A DNA stretch of 64,000 nt from Cliona cf. orientalis (Eukaryota; Porifera; Demospongiae; Clionaida; Clionaidae). The notes under the pieces were generated by a model. That model worked only from the letters and a program-made list of their open reading frames with translations, searched no databases and was not told where the DNA came from. This document shows, in pieces, positions 11,234 through 22,600 of this stretch. Within the stretch, counting starts at the first letter, position 1. Each line of letters begins with the position of its first letter. The translations under genes and the position numbers were made by a program. The stretch is taken from contig OZ005700.1 of assembly GCA_963930775.1 (NCBI GenBank), positions 6,272,609 through 6,336,608 of the forward strand, in the 5' to 3' direction.

Positions 11234-13108
11234 TTAATTTTCATCATCATCGAGAAAACTCTTTCTCTTATCGAGGATTCTCTTCAGCTCGGGAGTAGGC
11301 TCGTCGCGAGTGCTAGACTGAGCTCTTGTTTCTCTGCTCAGATTGGCATCATCGTGCTGTGGCTCCGACTCGCTCCCTCCCCCTCCTCCTCCTCCTACTG
11401 CCTTCTTCTCCTTTATGGCGTCCAGGCTCTCAGCATCACTGATCTTCTGTTGTTGCCTAGCGAATATCTTGGCGAGCACGGGATCACGACCGCCTCCAGG
11501 CGTATAATCATCACCATGGCTCATGCTCTGAGAACGCTGAATCTTGAAGCCCTGGTACATGTAGCCATCACTGGAGATGTTTCCTCGTCCCAGTCTGCCC
11601 TTATTCCTTCTCAGTACAACACCACTTGCGTCGTCGACAGTCCCTTGTGGCGATCCTCCCCCCTTATCAGAGGCTGGTCCCGGACTACTGGGAGACTGTG
11701 AATAGCGTGGAGGGTAAACCATCTTCTTCTTACCAGACGATACCTGGTGTTCGAGCACTTCAATGCGATTGTGGGCTGCCTTCAGTAAGTTGTCCTTTGC
11801 GGCTATGTCTTGCTTCTTAGCAGCAATCTCTCGATCCTTTGCTTTTGCGAGGGCCTCTTTAGCCCTCAGGCCAGTCTCGTATGCCTTGATTCTCCCCTCT
11901 TTACTGGCGAGCGCCTGCTTGTAGCCATCCACTTCCTGCTTCTGAGAGGCCAGCACTTGGTCTTTGGATTCCAGCTCCAGCTTTAGTGGTTCAATCTGAT
12001 CCTTCAGGCCTTCAATTTCCTCCTGTTTAGCTTCCATTGCCTTGTTTAGGCTGGCCACTGTCTCCTTGCTCAGTGTCAGCTGACCAAGGACGGCAAACAT
12101 GTCGAGGATGTTCTTGTGTTCTGGAGGGTGCTTTGAGGAAACCACCTCCATTTCCTGGGCCACACTAGCAGCGTTCGGTCTTGAGGAGGGCTCATCTTGA
12201 AGGCAATTCGAGGTGAGTTCTCTTAGTGGGTGGCTCTCTCCCAGCTCATTAACAAATTTCTCCCTCCTTTCGAACTCGCTCAGCGTAACCACTTCTTCAG
12301 GTGCATCTTCCTTCGGGTGTTGCTTATCTTTGAGTGGGCTGGGTTCTCGCTGAAGCGAGATGTGAATGATCAGGTCACCCAAGTTGAAGATGTCACCGCT
12401 CTCTGTGGGGGTATCTTCCGGAGGGTGGTAGGGTGCGTTTGGTTGAGTGGGGACTGGTGCGCCAAATCGAACCACGTCCGACAGCTTCGCATGCAGTGCC
12501 TCGGTCAGCAGGACATTGTCTGCATTGAGGTGACCATGAACCAGTGGAGGCTTCTGCTCATGCAGGTATCGAAGGCCAAGGGACACCTCCAGCAGTATGG
12601 TGTAGGCTGCATGGTTAGGGATGTGAGAGTACTTCTGCAGGCAGCCGGACAGGGAAAGTGGCAGGTGCTCAAAGACAAGCATCGGAGGGATGGCCGTGGC
12701 ATCGTTGAGCTGCACACCCAGCAGCTGGACCAGGTGAGGATGGCGAAGACCGCCCAACTCCAGGCACTTCTGACTGAACTGCTTGCGAAAATTATCGGTG
12801 GCAAATATGCTGGTATGGATGGTCTTTCCAACGCAGGTCACTCCGGCTAGCTTGACTAGGCCACCGTCTGCGTACGTGCCAGCAGCAAGCTTCTCCCTGG
12901 TCTCCTCCACGGCTCCGCTAGGGAGCAGCAGGTCCTTGAGCGAGTCCTTCCACTCGTCAGTGGTGGTGAAGCAGGGGCTGCTCGTACTGCTCTCAGCATT
13001 CGACGCCATCATATGATAATGGTTATTATGCACGCAGCACGGACTCGAGTGAAATGTGATCCCTTGCTCTATTAGTGCTGCAGTAGATAAAATCTCCGAA
13101 ATGCTCAA
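11234..13108 (-). CDS. TKL-like pseudokinase with long coiled coil
   Basis: A single uninterrupted frame of 624 residues. From the N-terminus there is a Ser-rich lead, a kinase-fold domain (about 60-330), a charged coiled coil (about 340-470, many heptads such as LKDQIEPLKLELESKDQVLA) and a disordered Ser/Gly-rich tail. Kinase landmarks: likely beta-3 lysine K95 in CVGKTIH, RHPHLVQLLGV, GLRYLHEQ, then VHGHLNADNVLL where HRDLxxxN is expected, and LSDVVRFG in place of DFG. The catalytic Asp is His193 and the DFG Gly is missing, so phosphotransfer is unlikely. PYHPPE and the FERREKF...HPLRELTSNCL...RP segment match the large sponge TKL-like kinase family as I know it. The start may be Met34 (13009), which has A at -3 and G at +4; residues 1-32 look like UTR. 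A scaffold or allosteric role is inference. Confidence 0.88.
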   Translation of the reverse strand: MSISEILSTAALIEQGITFHSSPCCVHNNHYHMMASNAESSTSSPCFTTTDEWKDSLKDLLLPSGAVEETREKLAAGTYADGGLVKLAGVTCVGKTIHTSIFATDNFRKQFSQKCLELGGLRHPHLVQLLGVQLNDATAIPPMLVFEHLPLSLSGCLQKYSHIPNHAAYTILLEVSLGLRYLHEQKPPLVHGHLNADNVLLTEALHAKLSDVVRFGAPVPTQPNAPYHPPEDTPTESGDIFNLGDLIIHISLQREPSPLKDKQHPKEDAPEEVVTLSEFERREKFVNELGESHPLRELTSNCLQDEPSSRPNAASVAQEMEVVSSKHPPEHKNILDMFAVLGQLTLSKETVASLNKAMEAKQEEIEGLKDQIEPLKLELESKDQVLASQKQEVDGYKQALASKEGRIKAYETGLRAKEALAKAKDREIAAKKQDIAAKDNLLKAAHNRIEVLEHQVSSGKKKMVYPPRYSQSPSSPGPASDKGGGSPQGTVDDASGVVLRRNKGRLGRGNISSDGYMYQGFKIQRSQSMSHGDDYTPGGGRDPVLAKIFARQQQKISDAESLDAIKEKKAVGGGGGGGSESEPQHDDANLSRETRAQSSTRDEPTPELKRILDKRKSFLDDDEN

Positions 13109-13754
13109 CGACGATCGATCGACTGATTGTAGTGCACCCGATATGCTCCAGTGGTTGCGGTTTGCTACATCACAGCACTAATGGGGCATATGCATGCATA
13201 TATACCACGTTTGTCCATTAGGGAATGAGCAAAGCAGGCGGGGAATGCGCGGAATGCTATAAATAACGATTACAGCGCTAATTGAAGGCTAATTATGCAT
13301 AGCATTCTATATATAGCAGCTTCCCCCATTAAGATCAAGAACTCCTGCATGGATGATATTTTGGGCATGAACCAGCTGTCCCTCCCAACTCGGTCAATGA
13401 GATACTGAATCCTAATATTCTCGTACCAACAATTGCAATAGAGAGCACTTAGAGCTGTGTTACTGTGTACTTACAAATAGCTGGCTATGTTACCATATGA
13501 ATAGGGCTCACAATACTTGCAAAGTAGGTTGAGGATATTATAATAATTATTTATTACTATGTAGAAGCACAGCTGTGTATATCATGTAGCCAGCTGCATC
13601 ATAATTGCGCAATTGCATGGACATGTAGTTCAAAGTGCAAGGCACGGAATAATAGGCAGCAGAGTAGACAAATTAATAGTAGCAAAGGTACATGTGGAAG
13701 AATATTAAATTTTGACGGAAAGGGTAGAGAGAAAAAAAAAGAGGAGGAAGAGGT
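13109..13754. other. Intergenic, no gene seen
   Basis: This lies between the pseudokinase start and the TEX261 stop, both minus strand. It is AT-rich and should hold the pseudokinase promoter and the TEX261 3' UTR. I see no open frame with coding character and no element with terminal repeats. Confidence 0.5.
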
Positions 13755-16700
13755 TTATAATGATTTTGAACTTCTACTTGGCGTCACACTACCAATTTTG
13801 CTAGCCATAAAGTCAACAAGAGCAAGGAATCCACTTCTCCTGGGCCGCCTGGCAGAACCATCTGAAATTGAAGATTGAGAAATATGTCGTAATCTATACC
13901 TCTGTCTGTCCCCCCACCCCACCCACCCACCCCAACTCCATCTTCCAAGCCTTCTTCCCTCCCTCTCCTTTCACACCTCTCCCTCTCTTTCTCCCTCCCT
14001 CCTTTTGTCACCCCCTCCCTCCCTAACTCTCTACTTCCCTCTCAATACTCACTCACCCTCCTCTCCAATAGTTGGCAGGACCATGTCATTCGCAGAGAGT
14101 GAAATAAAGAATCCAAATGGTACCAGCCATAAACAAACAAAGAAGAAAGACAATACCTGGAAAAAGTGTGGACAAATAAAGTATAATAATCATAATTCTT
14201 GTTTACATCCAGCGTGGATTCATATCCTCTCTGGCAAGCACATGACTGCCACCCTAAACTGGGTATCGACAACAATAATATTATACCCATTGTGCTAGCA
14301 TAATGCCAGTAAACATAACCAATTATGCTAATTTGCATCCATTAATGAGATTAATAAAGACACTACCACTAACTAAACAGCCAGGGTGATCAGCTTTACC
14401 ATAATAAGTCAACTCGTGACTCACAAAGCTCAGATATTATGGTATGGCATGGCATGGCATGCAGTATATAGTTGCTACGGTATAATACAATTAAGGAGAA
14501 AACACAAGCTCATAGTATGCACTGTCATCTACTTATGTGTGAGGGAGATACGGGCTTATAGTAGCATATGCACAATGTCATACTAGTTGCCGGCCTCATA
14601 ATAATAATATTATTATTATCACAAACGTGGGGGTCTGGTATAATAGTTGGTAGGCAGCACTGATTAGTGTGTAAAGGTAGCGATTTAGCACGTACATACA
14701 AAAACAGCATGGGTCATGTCACTTGTCGATGTTGTATATACTAGGATTGGTGTGTGCCTAAAATTCCATTTGTGTGTATGCTGCTGTAAGTGAACAAGCT
14801 CTCCACTTAAACTTCGCACTACCAGTGGGATGCATGAATCACTACAGCCAACCCTTTACTGCATTATACTCAACACAACACAGTGTGTGTATTATAATAA
14901 TAATAATTATGTGTGTGTGTACCTCTTGAAATGTGTGCCACTCGTCAGCAAAGTACTGGAATGCCAGGTAGTGGGCTACCAGTAGACAAACTGTAGTAAT
15001 GAGTAGTAATTGAAAGTCATAAATACAACGTGTCCGTCGTCATTAACCACAAATGCCCACACACATACAAAACAACTGTCTCCCATTACTACTACACACC
15101 ACACAATCATGTCGTGCAAAATAGCAGGAGACTTGTACCACACACACACGCACACTCAGTGCTAGTGAGGTGGGAGGCTTGGGACTGGCATCACTGGCCA
15201 TGTACACTACACAATGCATGTGACCAGGGGAAATTTGTTCCTGGACATGCTGCTTACTAATCTACACTATTGTGGACACCTTTTGAGATACCTATGTAGT
15301 ACATGTATGTAGATTAGGGTATCTTGATTAAAGGAGGTCTCCCCATTTTATCTGTGTGGTTTTGTGCACTCTATTTGGGTATCATGATAATAATAATTAT
15401 AACTAGTGTCATGCAGGGCCTGTTTGGGGCGAGCCTGAGCTGAGCCTCTGTTGGACTCTGGGAGTAGCCAAAGACAAAGCCATAGCACGATAGATCCTGA
15501 AGACCATGCACCGACATACATGTAGATCGAAGCAGACAGTGACAGTCATAGTGCTGTGTAGCTGCATGACAGTTCCCTCCACGTACGTATCTACCCATAG
15601 CCAATAGCCAATAGTCAAAATTTATAGCTTAGCTGCCTCTATTTAATATCACAGGCTCAGTGAGCAGCACGTCTATCTTTATCACGTTCTTAGCTGCTCC
15701 TCGCGCTGTTGAGCTGACGATGACTTTGTCTTTCTCTCTCTCTCTCTCTCTCCTGCTTTTGAGCCTTCTCGATCTCGTCCAGTGCGTGCGCGATGAAAAC
15801 GAGGGTAAATTTGCAATTCGCTAAATTAGAACGGCATATATACGGCTCGTAGTGTCAGGCATGAGAATGCGCAATAGACTATTTCGCGTTTATGCCCATA
15901 GCTAGCTATTATAGGGTGACCGACGTACCATATATATATATATATACAATTCGCGCATGGATGTACCGTTTATGTGGGGCTCGCTCAGGCTCGCCCCAAT
16001 TATTATTGTTCATAATACAATATAGTAGGGATGTGGATAGGTAATGTTCAGATTAAAGTGATATCAACCTGGAGTAAAGGGGGTGTACTATATATTATGA
16101 TAGGAGGAAAAGAAGGAGAGAGAAGTGAGAGAGGGAGGGGAAGGAGAACGGGGGGCTAGAGGAATGGAGATAGGAAGAAGAGATATCATAAAGCTACAAT
16201 ACTCTCAAGATTTTATGCAATTTTAATTTATGCATTTTAGCACATCTGGCATCCTGTAGTTCAAATCACAAAAGCTGTAGCTTTATGGCAGATGGAGGGA
16301 GGGAGGGAGGGAGGGAGGGAGGGATGGGGACAAGAATGATGGATAAAACATACAAGTGCCTCCAATGAATCCTGGGGAGAGAAGGGAGATGATGGGAAAG
16401 GTACTGAGTAGAGAACCAAACAAGACATGAGCCAGTAGGCCAGAGAGTATCAGTAGCCAAGGGAGGCCATCGATCAGCAGTGCTACGTAGACCACCACCA
16501 CAAACTGGAGGGAGGGAAAGGGGAGAGAAAATGAATTACGGTATTTACGTGATCTAGCATTTCAGAAAATTTTTGTACTAGAACACTGAGCTTATCATGA
16601 GGAATGTGCTCCTTCTTTAAAAATCAAGTTAGAGTGGAATACTTCATCTATACAGGTATAAATTAATGCTGATACTACCAAACCAAGTGCTTTATCATAA

Positions 16701-19458
16701 ACAATTGAGACTCCTTAACTTACAATGAGTAAGTATGTGAGTATCTTTTTGGCGAGAACTGAGTACTCCTCTATCAGCTCAGCGAGGTAGTACAGACCTG
16801 CAGCTGGTGGGTGTAGCAAACCACAACTCAATGATGAAGTATACACTCAGTGCCAATACTTATAGCATGTCTATACATGTAAATGATTTTTGATAAAAGG
16901 TGCGCTTTTCTGGTAAAGGTCGTCAACTGGCCATTAAGTGGCCACCTATAGAAAGCACATACTGCACTGATCATTGTCATCAATATCATACCTATGGACA
17001 GTGGGAACAATAATCCTCTACAAGTGAATTATGGTCTCTGTAGAATCATATGCACACGACAAGCTTAATTGCAATCACTGCAAGTGGAAACAAAGAGTAT
17101 CACACTGCTACAGCACCATATCACCCAATACCCTATAGATTACCTTGTTAGGCCATTACCAAAATTAATGCCACAAAGTCCACACCGTACTAAGTTGGTC
17201 AAGGTGTAAAGTCAGTAATTTAGTGCTAATAAAGCAACTCCATGACTAAATCATGTATTTTCACTAAAACACCTACAAACTAGAGCCTACTAGCCTCTAC
17301 CTAGCCTGGGTTCAGGCTAGAGAGCCCAGTAGTATATAACCTCCACAACAATCCCAACCCCATTATATTCTAACCCAAACCCTAACCCCTACAATTATGT
17401 ATCCCCTGTCTTATCACTGCCTAACCAAAATCCTACAACATACCCTAAAGGGACATTTTTGTGTGTGAAAAATTCGGTCAAAACGGCCCTCTTAATAAAT
17501 TTACGCAATTTTAATGTATGCATTGCAATGTATTGCACGATAAAATTTTTGTCTCACATAATTTGCATAAATAAAACTCACTCATAAAAATATCCCTTTA
17601 TGGTATAATGGCTGCATAGCATGCATAACAATATTGTTATTATTGTAGTACAGTTTGCCTGCAGCCATAGAGTAAATGATCAATATTTGGACTCCAATAT
17701 GGGGAGAACGTAAATATCTATAATTATTGGTCATGCACAAATGTACCCTCCCACCCACGCACTAATTGCAAACTGAATGTGACCTTTGAGTGATGTTGTA
17801 TTTTGGTGATATTCCACCAGAAATACCAGTGTCCGAGAACTGTAACTGTCCGACAAAAACTTATGATCGGTTGTCAGATGGCTTGGATTCCAGACATCTA
17901 TGGTAACTTCAGTGCTGTCCGAAAACAGATCACTTTGTCTGATAATTGCAGTTCTTGGACATTGGAGTTTCTGACGGAATGTATATCACCATTGCCCAAA
18001 ATGCAATATCGCTTCAAGGTCAAATTCGATTTGCAATTACTGAATACTGGTGTTTTTGGGCCAAACACAAGGTCATAATTATTTTGGTTCGTAATAGTAT
18101 GAAAGTGGGGCTATGTCCTCGTGCAGGAATCTCAGCTACTTCTGTTCTCCCGACATTAGAGTATGTGTCAAACAATAGATCGTATGCTCTAATCATAGGA
18201 CTGGAAGGTCGGTTGCCTATGAATTTCTAGCGAGTTAGAGTCCAATCGAGTTGGATCCAATGAGAGCAGGTGGCTAAATTGGAGAAAATTTCTATGTATA
18301 TGGTAGTACTTTCAATGCATGAACAGTGGTCTCACATGTAAATTTATAGAAGTGGAGTAATTTCGACACAAATTTGATCTTTCGGGTCTGCTGCCTCCCA
18401 CAAATGGACAGCACCCATGATGCCTATGCTGTAGGATACAGTAATCACTCACTGTCCATCACGGCCCAAACAATTGTTGCCAAACGCGCAGCTCCTTGTT
18501 GTAGGAGATGGAAATGGTCGCCCTGGTCGAAAATCTGCTGATGGGGCAATTCCAACATGACGGACTACAGCATGCACTTTGAACACCTCTTCCACCACGA
18601 CATGCGCATATGAGGACGGTATGGATGATATTCGATAGCATATTATACTATGTTTAGCGATTCCGGGTGATCGACCTGTGGCAATAAAAGTAGCCATAAC
18701 TTGGCAATGGATTTAGCTATGAACAGGAAACACAAACCACGAGTTAGCTGAGTGAATGGCCTTTCTTCTGAATCTTGAATCGAGCGAATCGGTTAATCAC
18801 ACGCTTTGTGACTTTGATTTTTAGCTCTATGGAAATTTGTATGCGAAAATCTGTTTTAGGGCATAACTCAGACAAGCTTTGTTCTTTCAACAGGAAACAC
18901 CCAGCGCTGAATAGGTCATGTCGAGAGGAAGCTATCGACACCTTAACCGTATGAATTGCTATCACTGCCACTTTGCGATATCGAGCCGAAAAGTCGGGCG
19001 TCCGGAATCACTACTATGTTCATGGTGTAAAAAATTATGTAAGGATTTATATTTTGGTGGCCCATTTTTGTAATTTAGCACCATGAAAAATTAATTTATT
19101 CATACTTGGCATGTCCAGTAGTTTCATAAAATCGAGTCGGCCATGAAACATGCAGGTAGTTCAGCAATCACAGTCAGTGCTCAGCATGTCCAAAGGCTAA
19201 TATAGCCTATGCTACAGCATTATCCCCTGAATTGTACGAAATACAGCTGTTTGAAATGCCATATGTCGCTATTACCCCGCTATCGGAATAGCCCCTCCTT
19301 ACTTTACGTGACATGCTGCCTATACCTTGATCATGCACATACTGGATGACGTTTTGTAACGATTTATTTGTGTATGAAGCGCACAACATACCTAGAGAGA
19401 AGACAGCAAAGGCGATTTGACCTGCCAGCCCTACCCAACTCAGTAGCCAGAGAAACAT
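13755..19458 (-). CDS. TEX261: TEX261 / Svp26 family ER-Golgi membrane protein
   Basis: Six small exons on the minus strand: 19392-19458, 16724-16797, 16354-16504, 14923-14990, 14057-14156, 13755-13861. Every junction is GT-AG, phases agree, and the sum of 567 nt encodes 188 residues (human about 196). Recognisable segments in order: MFLWLLSWVGLAGQIAFAVF, GLYYLAELIEEYS, GSLLSTFPIISLLSPGF, VAHYLAFQYFADEWHTFQE, CLWLVPFGFFISLSANDMVL, and a basic tail RRPRRSGFLALVDF...TPSRSSKSL. Four hydrophobic segments are visible. The yeast homologue Svp26 is a COPII adaptor or retention factor for Golgi membrane proteins, so a cargo-sorting role in the early secretory pathway is expected. Intron 1 is 2.6 kb and intron 3 is 1.4 kb; each carries a transposable element. 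No frame damage is seen. Confidence 0.93.
15424..15999. mobile_element. Element with GGGGCGAGCC terminal repeats, copy 1
   Basis: It lies in TEX261 intron 3. The left end TTGGGGCGAGCCTGAGC is mirrored by the right end GCTCAGGCTCGCCCCAA. A second copy at 49206-49896 shares both ends and an internal stretch coding, on the minus strand, for a peptide ending SSxAxGxAKNxIKID. This copy is interrupted by a (CT)n run and by an AT repeat (about 15935). It is non-autonomous or decayed, and no target duplication was recognised. Confidence 0.65.
17443..17603. mobile_element. Small TA-flanked inverted-repeat element (MITE)
   Basis: In TEX261 intron 1. The left end CCCTAAAGGGACATTTTTGT and the right end ATAAAAATATCCCTTTATGG are imperfect inverted repeats. 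TA lies directly outside both ends, as expected for Tc1/mariner-type insertion. At 161 bp it has no coding capacity. The superfamily is an inference from TA and structure only. Confidence 0.6.
17604..19391. other. Rest of TEX261 intron 1, nothing recognised
   Basis: Several open frames of 60-94 codons occur on both strands (for example 17803-18230 plus and 18449-18971 minus). None has splice context, a known motif or a partner exon. The GC content from about 17800 to 19000 is somewhat higher than the surrounding intron, which could mean an old decayed insertion, but I found no terminal repeats. Confidence 0.35.
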
Positions 19459-19618
19459 CCTCCAGGCGCTAGGCCAGCGTGTGTGCTGCGCTGCACAGTT
19501 AACTTTTCAATATTACCCTCTAATTGAACAAAGGGGTGGGGTCTGGGGACGAGACTTCCCCACCCTTTCTTACATCTATGCTTACATGCAAGCATAATAA
19601 TTAATTTTTACACTAATA

Positions 19619-22600
19619 CTATACTGTGCGTCTACATATTCTTTCAGTTTCAATGTCTGTGGCTATCCCTACTTGACCCTCTCTCTCCAGAGCCTCGATC
19701 AGGGTCTTCCATGTTGGATCATTAGTGACATTTTTTTCTTTCCTCAGCCATGCAGCCACCATATCGCCAGGGAGATGCTTCATCCTCTGCAGACGAGTAT
19801 AGGACAGACCAAGAGCTCCACCCAAATCCATGATTTGATCATTGTTCAGTGATTGGAGGCAGGAACACACTTCAAAATGATCTGAGTCAATGCCTGCCAA
19901 TATTTTTGACGTGTGCATACATTGTAACAAGAAGTATCGGTATGATTCAGGCTATTGTCTCTTATCACCTAGCTAGCTAGCTAGCTATAAGAGTGCATAA
20001 AGAGAAAAGAAGTGGAGGGTCTTTTCATTCAAATTCATCATGCTTTGTAGGCTGCTAAGCTTTAGCCTTCCACTCACTCAGTTTTCTCTCCATATTCCGA
20101 CTGGCTAAGGATGGCCCAGCTGTGGATGACGCATGACCAGCAGTAGAATATTCAGATTCTAGTCTACTTCGCTTTGTGGGAGAGGGACCTTGAGAATATG
20201 CAGGATGGGGCAAGGCACAATAAGTATTAATTTAATAGTATGGCAACAAGAAACATCTATGGCCACACTTGCAATAATAATTATAGGGATAGTTATACAG
20301 TATTACCTATGGCATCCAATTCTCCAACTTGTATTTGAGTGGCTTGACCCAGTGAGGTCGGATCTGAGTAGTAACAATATTATGTAAGCTATGTAAGAAG
20401 CTGTCAGAAAGTTAGGTTAGTTTCAGCAACTGCATGGTTTAACTTTGTAGCTACCTTTAGCAGGAAGATCTATTATGAAGATATCGTGAGGGTATTTTGC
20501 TCCATAGAGTTTGAAACCTTTTTTGCTCTTTCGGAGACTTCAGCCTTCAATTGGCAATGTGGAGTCACTTTACCCCCTGTAAAGCTATCCACATACTTCT
20601 TGGTCACCTACAAGATTGTTTCCAGCAATGGAAAAGAATAGGGGGGACAAGGGCCTCGTGCTACATCTAACTCACCACAGGACGCATCAGTGGAGTGATC
20701 TTCCAACCTTTAGAGATAACACCTTCCATGGGAATATCCAGCGCAGTGGCGTAGGAAGATACTCCGGTAAAGGGGTGCACTATTATCAAATTGCGCGCGG
20801 AGCGCGCGCGAAAAATCCGACCACGCCCACTTTCGATCGAAAACCCCGCCCATTTTGCATAAACGAGCAAGCAGGGGCCCTGAGCTTAGCTACTTTGTTA
20901 TGTTATGAGATATTTTAGTCAGGTTTGGCCTAAGCTGAGGAGGCAGCAGTCTTTGGGCCACTCCTTTCCAGTATGCAGCTGTAGGCGCCTTCTGTGTGCC
21001 TTTCTTTCTATGGGGGTGCGCCAGCACCCGGCGCACCCATGGTTCCTACGCCACTGCAGCGTCACTGCATCTGATTCAAATTCTATTATCTGGCGTAGAC
21101 CAAGCAAAGCTTTACCGTTTCCATACTCTTCTTTGACAATCTGAGAATAAGAATCAGTTATAATGATAATAGCACTTAGTATTATGCATACAAGACTCAC
21201 AGTGAGATGTGCTTCTAAATTCCATGTCACCACAAAATAAATTTGATACGAATTAGGGTGAGCTAGATAAAAGAGTTGTGAACAGTATTCCCTATCCTCT
21301 GATCCCTCTTGCGTTATTCCAACTCCAGAGAAACTGTTTAGCTCAATGACTCCATTGGAGCTATGGTTAGTGAAGATACCTCCAGGCAGCTGTTTAAAGG
21401 AGTAGGGGAGTTGTTTCTGACAGCAAACTGCTCGAACAAAGTGTAGCTTAGTACTCTCTGGCTTAGCGCAGTGCTGAATTTCTACTGTGATTGGCCGGGT
21501 GAACTTTTTCACTGTCTCACAACGGAACCAGAAGATGGCACTGACCAGATGCGAGTTTTCAGGGAACTCATACTGGCCAGCTATGGAGACCTTGATGTTG
21601 ACGGTGCACTGCTCTATGCCTGCTGGCAGGCAGCCCGCCTGAAAGAGAAGCCTCAGACCAAAACCTGGCCATATGATTTGCTGATCATGGGAAGAATAGA
21701 TCACTGCAGACATTTCTCCACACACATCCACACAACGCAAGTTCCAGGAAGCTGTGGAAATGCACAGAACTAGCTCCATAAGTTTAAACTATGCACAGTA
21801 AATTACTAATTATATTATCCTCATCATCCTGTACTTAATCAGCTTGTGCATAGTTAAATCGAGTGGCCAATCAGATTACATCTTTCATACTAAGTTAATC
21901 AGAGCCATGATCAAAAGCGTCACCCTAACAAAACAGCTTCACCTCTAGTATGTATCGGGATACTATAATGATTATGTACTTGCATACCATCTGTTGTGAA
22001 TGCAATTGCTGGTGATAGTTGATATTTAAGTTCATCATTCTCAGAAGTCAATTCTTTGATTCTCTTTTGCATTGCATACCCTTCTCGTTTCAATTGCAAA
22101 ATGGTATCATCTCTCAAACGCAAATGCCCACCCATTTCTGCATCCCCTATATAATTTAAAAGTGCACCATAATACATACAGAACTATTGTAGGATGAAAT
22201 TTCAACTCAAGTGACGCCAAGTCCCTGAATATTTTTGATGACATATAGGTTGCAATATCTCCACTATGCAATCATTAACAACTTGCTTTTTACTGACAAA
22301 AGTATTAATTTTAATTATGAGTCTTTGCGAACCACACAATGTCATGCAGTACAACCTTAAAGTTGTTCCTCACCATCTGTTCTTCTGATCGGGGATAGAT
22401 TCTCTGTTGCTCCACTGAGGTAGGACTCTATCTGTTGGGCTAGATCACCCAGTTTGAGAACACGAAGGATGTGCAGGAGATTATTCCAAGTAGGAGACAC
22501 CTGCCACACACTTCTTACACAGTAGTTAATCAGATCAGATTCTTGGTCATGAGTCATGGGTAGCCCAAGGATGTCCTGGATGTGCTGAGTGTATATGCTC

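Noticed and set aside
12230-12850. 206-codon plus-strand frame
   Set aside because: It is antisense to the pseudokinase domain; the minus-strand frame is three times longer and matches a known family.
17341-17400. Telomere-like CCCTAACCC words
   Set aside because: Only one or two imperfect units inside a TEX261 intron, with no tandem array.
17803-18230. Two overlapping plus-strand frames of about 90 codons
   Set aside because: No recognisable domain, no start context and no matching splice partners; they lie in the long TEX261 intron.
20919-21779. A 286-codon frame taken as one exon
   Set aside because: It crosses a splice donor at 21201 and then runs into the inserted transposon; the true exons are shorter and in phase with their neighbours.
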